Shown piece after piece: positions 6,446 through 7,590 of a DNA stretch of 7,590 bases. The notes beneath the pieces were generated by a model, which was not told where the DNA came from, searched no databases, and saw nothing but the letters and a program-made list of their open reading frames with translations. Numbering within the stretch: the stretch's first letter is position 1; each line of letters begins with the position of its first letter. The translations under genes and the position numbers were made by a program. Source of the DNA: Tannerella sp. (GTDB taxonomy: Bacteria > Bacteroidota > Bacteroidia > Bacteroidales > Tannerellaceae); NCBI GenBank assembly GCA_031268395.1, contig JAIRXI010000398.1, positions 1 through 7,590 of the forward strand, written 5' to 3'.

Positions 6446-6842
6446 TTATTACGTTAAATGATTGAGTTTAAGAAATTATTCCTTGTTTACTTTGCGCCGA
6501 TGAAACGCAGATGAATAGAAGGCCATGTGTAGAATGATTTCCATATTGACTGTGATACGGTTCCTTTTCAAGGTCATTGCCGGCCATGCAGCGAAAGCAT
6601 CCATGTTGATGACTGACGGGTGGAAGGTGGGGGACTGTGCGGCCGACGCAACCGAACAGCCGGCCGCGCCGAAAATCATGGCATGTGCGTATCCCGACCA
6701 TCAGAACCGACTTCTGAAACTTTGGCCTCATACCGCACGCAACGGCATTTAACTTTGGCTCCGCCGTTTTTGAGCGGAGTCTGACAATTGACTTTTATGC
6801 AAGTATTTTTTTACAGCCAACCATTTTAAATTATTAATTGAT
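6446..6842. other. Unassigned accessory stretch
   Basis: About 400 bases without a recognisable gene. Overlapping short frames exist on both strands (plus 6525-6752; minus 6731-6468 and 6679-6476). None has a recognisable motif, a good ribosome binding site or a decisive advantage over the others. Composition is GC-rich in 6570-6680 and AT-rich at both ends. A hairpin lies at 6758-6780. The AT-rich run 6801-6842 is presumably the leader of the lipoprotein gene, although no clean TAnnTTTG is found there. Confidence 0.35.
6758..6780. repeat. Short inverted repeat / hairpin
   Basis: GCTCCGC (6758-6764) can pair with GCGGAGT (6774-6780) around a 9-base loop, giving seven pairs including one G-T. 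No T-run follows directly on either strand, so it is not a standard intrinsic terminator. It might be an element end or a leader structure ahead of the lipoprotein gene. Confidence 0.4.
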
Positions 6843-7436
6843 ATGATTTATATGAGATTTATTTTTATGATATTATGCCTTGGAGCCGTATCATGTTCGG
6901 ACGATCTGTATGAGCCTGCGACCAAAAGTTCGGGCTATGTCAATACCGTACGGAAAGATGATATTTCCTTCAAACTTTCTTTGCTGAACGAAGAGGGGAA
7001 GCCCGCCACGGTTTTCAGGGAAGGAGAGAATTTCAGTTTTCGTTTTGAAATGGAAAATCTGCGGGAGAATGATAAACGGGAATATCCCGGACAACTGTTG
7101 GGTAACCTGTATGTAAACGGATTCAGCCATGTATTCAATCAAAACGGGGACTGGGTCGGAAGTCCTTTTTCGGAAGGGGGAGCATGTACTAAAGAACTCA
7201 GTTCTTTCCCTTTTGAAGGGGACAACCGACCGGATGTGACCGTTCCGTGGAACGGTTCTAATGAAGAAGAGTGGTGGAAATACAGATCCTGCGATTTCAC
7301 ATGGAGCGCTCCCGCCGTATTGCCGAAAGGAGATTATTATACCGGTTTTACGTATACCTTTAACTATCGTATCACACCGAATACATGGGTCGAAACAGGG
7401 CCGGTTACAATGAGAATTGATTTTACAGTCGAATGA
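6843..7436 (+). CDS. Lipoprotein of a tandem paralogous pair
   Basis: A 197-residue predicted lipoprotein. Residues 1-17 form a hydrophobic signal peptide (MIYMRFIFMILCLGAVS) ending in a lipobox with Cys18. SDD directly after the cysteine resembles the Bacteroidetes lipoprotein export signal that sends lipoproteins to the cell surface. The mature part is beta-rich. EGKPATVFREGENFSFRFEMEN at about 51-72 looks like a strand pair of an Ig-like fold and recalls BsuPI-type domains. Later segments are VPWNGSNEEEWWKYRS and the C-terminal LPKGDYYTGFTYTFNYRI...GPVTMRIDFTV. I do not recognise the family. The ATG at 6843 or the one at 6852 could be the start. No clear Shine-Dalgarno site is present. The next gene begins with a similar mature N-terminus (EPA...GYVNTVR), so this is one copy of a duplicated gene. 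Surface location and a ligand- or partner-binding role are inferences. Confidence 0.8.
   Translation: MIYMRFIFMILCLGAVSCSDDLYEPATKSSGYVNTVRKDDISFKLSLLNEEGKPATVFREGENFSFRFEMENLRENDKREYPGQLLGNLYVNGFSHVFNQNGDWVGSPFSEGGACTKELSSFPFEGDNRPDVTVPWNGSNEEEWWKYRSCDFTWSAPAVLPKGDYYTGFTYTFNYRITPNTWVETGPVTMRIDFTVE
6936..6950 (+). repeat. Direct repeat copy 1, in the lipoprotein pair
   Basis: TATGTCAATACCGTA (15 bases) recurs exactly at 7574-7588 at the same position of the second lipoprotein gene (encoding YVNTV). It reflects the gene duplication, not a separate element. Confidence 0.7.
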
Positions 7437-7471
7437 AAGAACATTTTTATGACATCAAAAACATGATTGCA

Positions 7472-7590
7472 ATGAAAAAGAGCATTCTGGTATTAAGTAT
7501 TTTACTTGTCGGTATGACAGGTATGAACTCGTGCGATGCGGACTTCATTGAGCCTGCAAGCAGAAAGACGGGATATGTCAATACCGTAAG
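7472..7590 (+). CDS. Second lipoprotein of the tandem pair, 3' truncated by window edge
   Basis: The start of a second lipoprotein gene, open to the window end (39 complete codons visible). Residues 1-20 are a signal peptide (MKKSILVLSILLVGMTGMNS) and Cys21 is the predicted lipidation site. DADFIEPASRKTGYVNTV follows, which matches DDLYEPATKSSGYVNTV of the upstream protein in spacing and most residues. I chose the ATG at 7472 because KK follows it. The in-frame ATG at 7463 is possible. It begins 35 bases after the upstream stop, so the two are probably co-transcribed. Function is unknown. Confidence 0.75.
   Translation, partial: MKKSILVLSILLVGMTGMNSCDADFIEPASRKTGYVNTV
7574..7588 (+). repeat. 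Direct repeat copy 2, in the lipoprotein pair
   Basis: The exact partner of 6936-6950, 638 bases downstream. The spacing equals one gene unit of the tandem array. Confidence 0.7.

Noticed and set aside
1..7590. CRISPR array, tRNA or rRNA
   Set aside because: No regularly spaced repeats were seen, and no cloverleaf or conserved rRNA stretch was recognised on either strand by eye.

Overview
The window looks like a Bacteroidales chromosome. It holds a compact housekeeping block flanked by degraded accessory DNA. The lineage call rests on four points: the gene set (dapB, a long LepB, a second S26 peptidase, a WbqC-family protein and a divergent DUF2851 gene), -7 promoter elements of the Bacteroidetes form TAnnTTTG, weak or absent Shine-Dalgarno sites before several genes, and lipoproteins with short hydrophobic signal peptides, one followed by an S-D-D surface-export-like motif. 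I cannot name the genus. The core genes are visibly GC-rich, while both flanks are AT-richer.

Layout. Positions 1-700 (AT-rich) hold a minus-strand remnant of an unidentified protein C-terminus interrupted by one stop codon. It is followed by a small two-helix membrane protein that resembles the Imm17 immunity family. The pair may be a displaced or decayed toxin-tip/immunity cassette. Positions 702-4422 (minus strand) form a tight probable operon, in transcription order dapB (lysine/diaminopimelate synthesis), lepB (signal peptidase I), an S26 paralogue lacking the usual catalytic lysine, and a WbqC-family protein. Gaps are 11 and 30 bases, followed by a one-base TGATG overlap. Positions 4423-4533 are a divergent promoter region. 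Positions 4534-5817 (plus) encode a DUF2851 protein.

Positions 5818-6842 are a decayed accessory stretch. They hold a short charged coiled-coil ORF that probably belongs to a transposon and carries an apparent one-base frameshift in an A7 run, a minus-strand open fragment that may be transposase debris, and about 400 bases I cannot assign, ending in a small hairpin. From 6843 the plus strand carries a lipoprotein gene and the start of a second, similar lipoprotein gene cut by the window edge. This is a tandem paralogous array.

The core works as ordinary cell-wall and envelope housekeeping: DapB feeds diaminopimelate to peptidoglycan and LepB cleaves exported preproteins. The most interesting points are the lysine-less S26 paralogue, the possible orphan immunity cassette and the tandem lipoproteins. 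I see no rRNA, tRNA, CRISPR array or complete mobile element.
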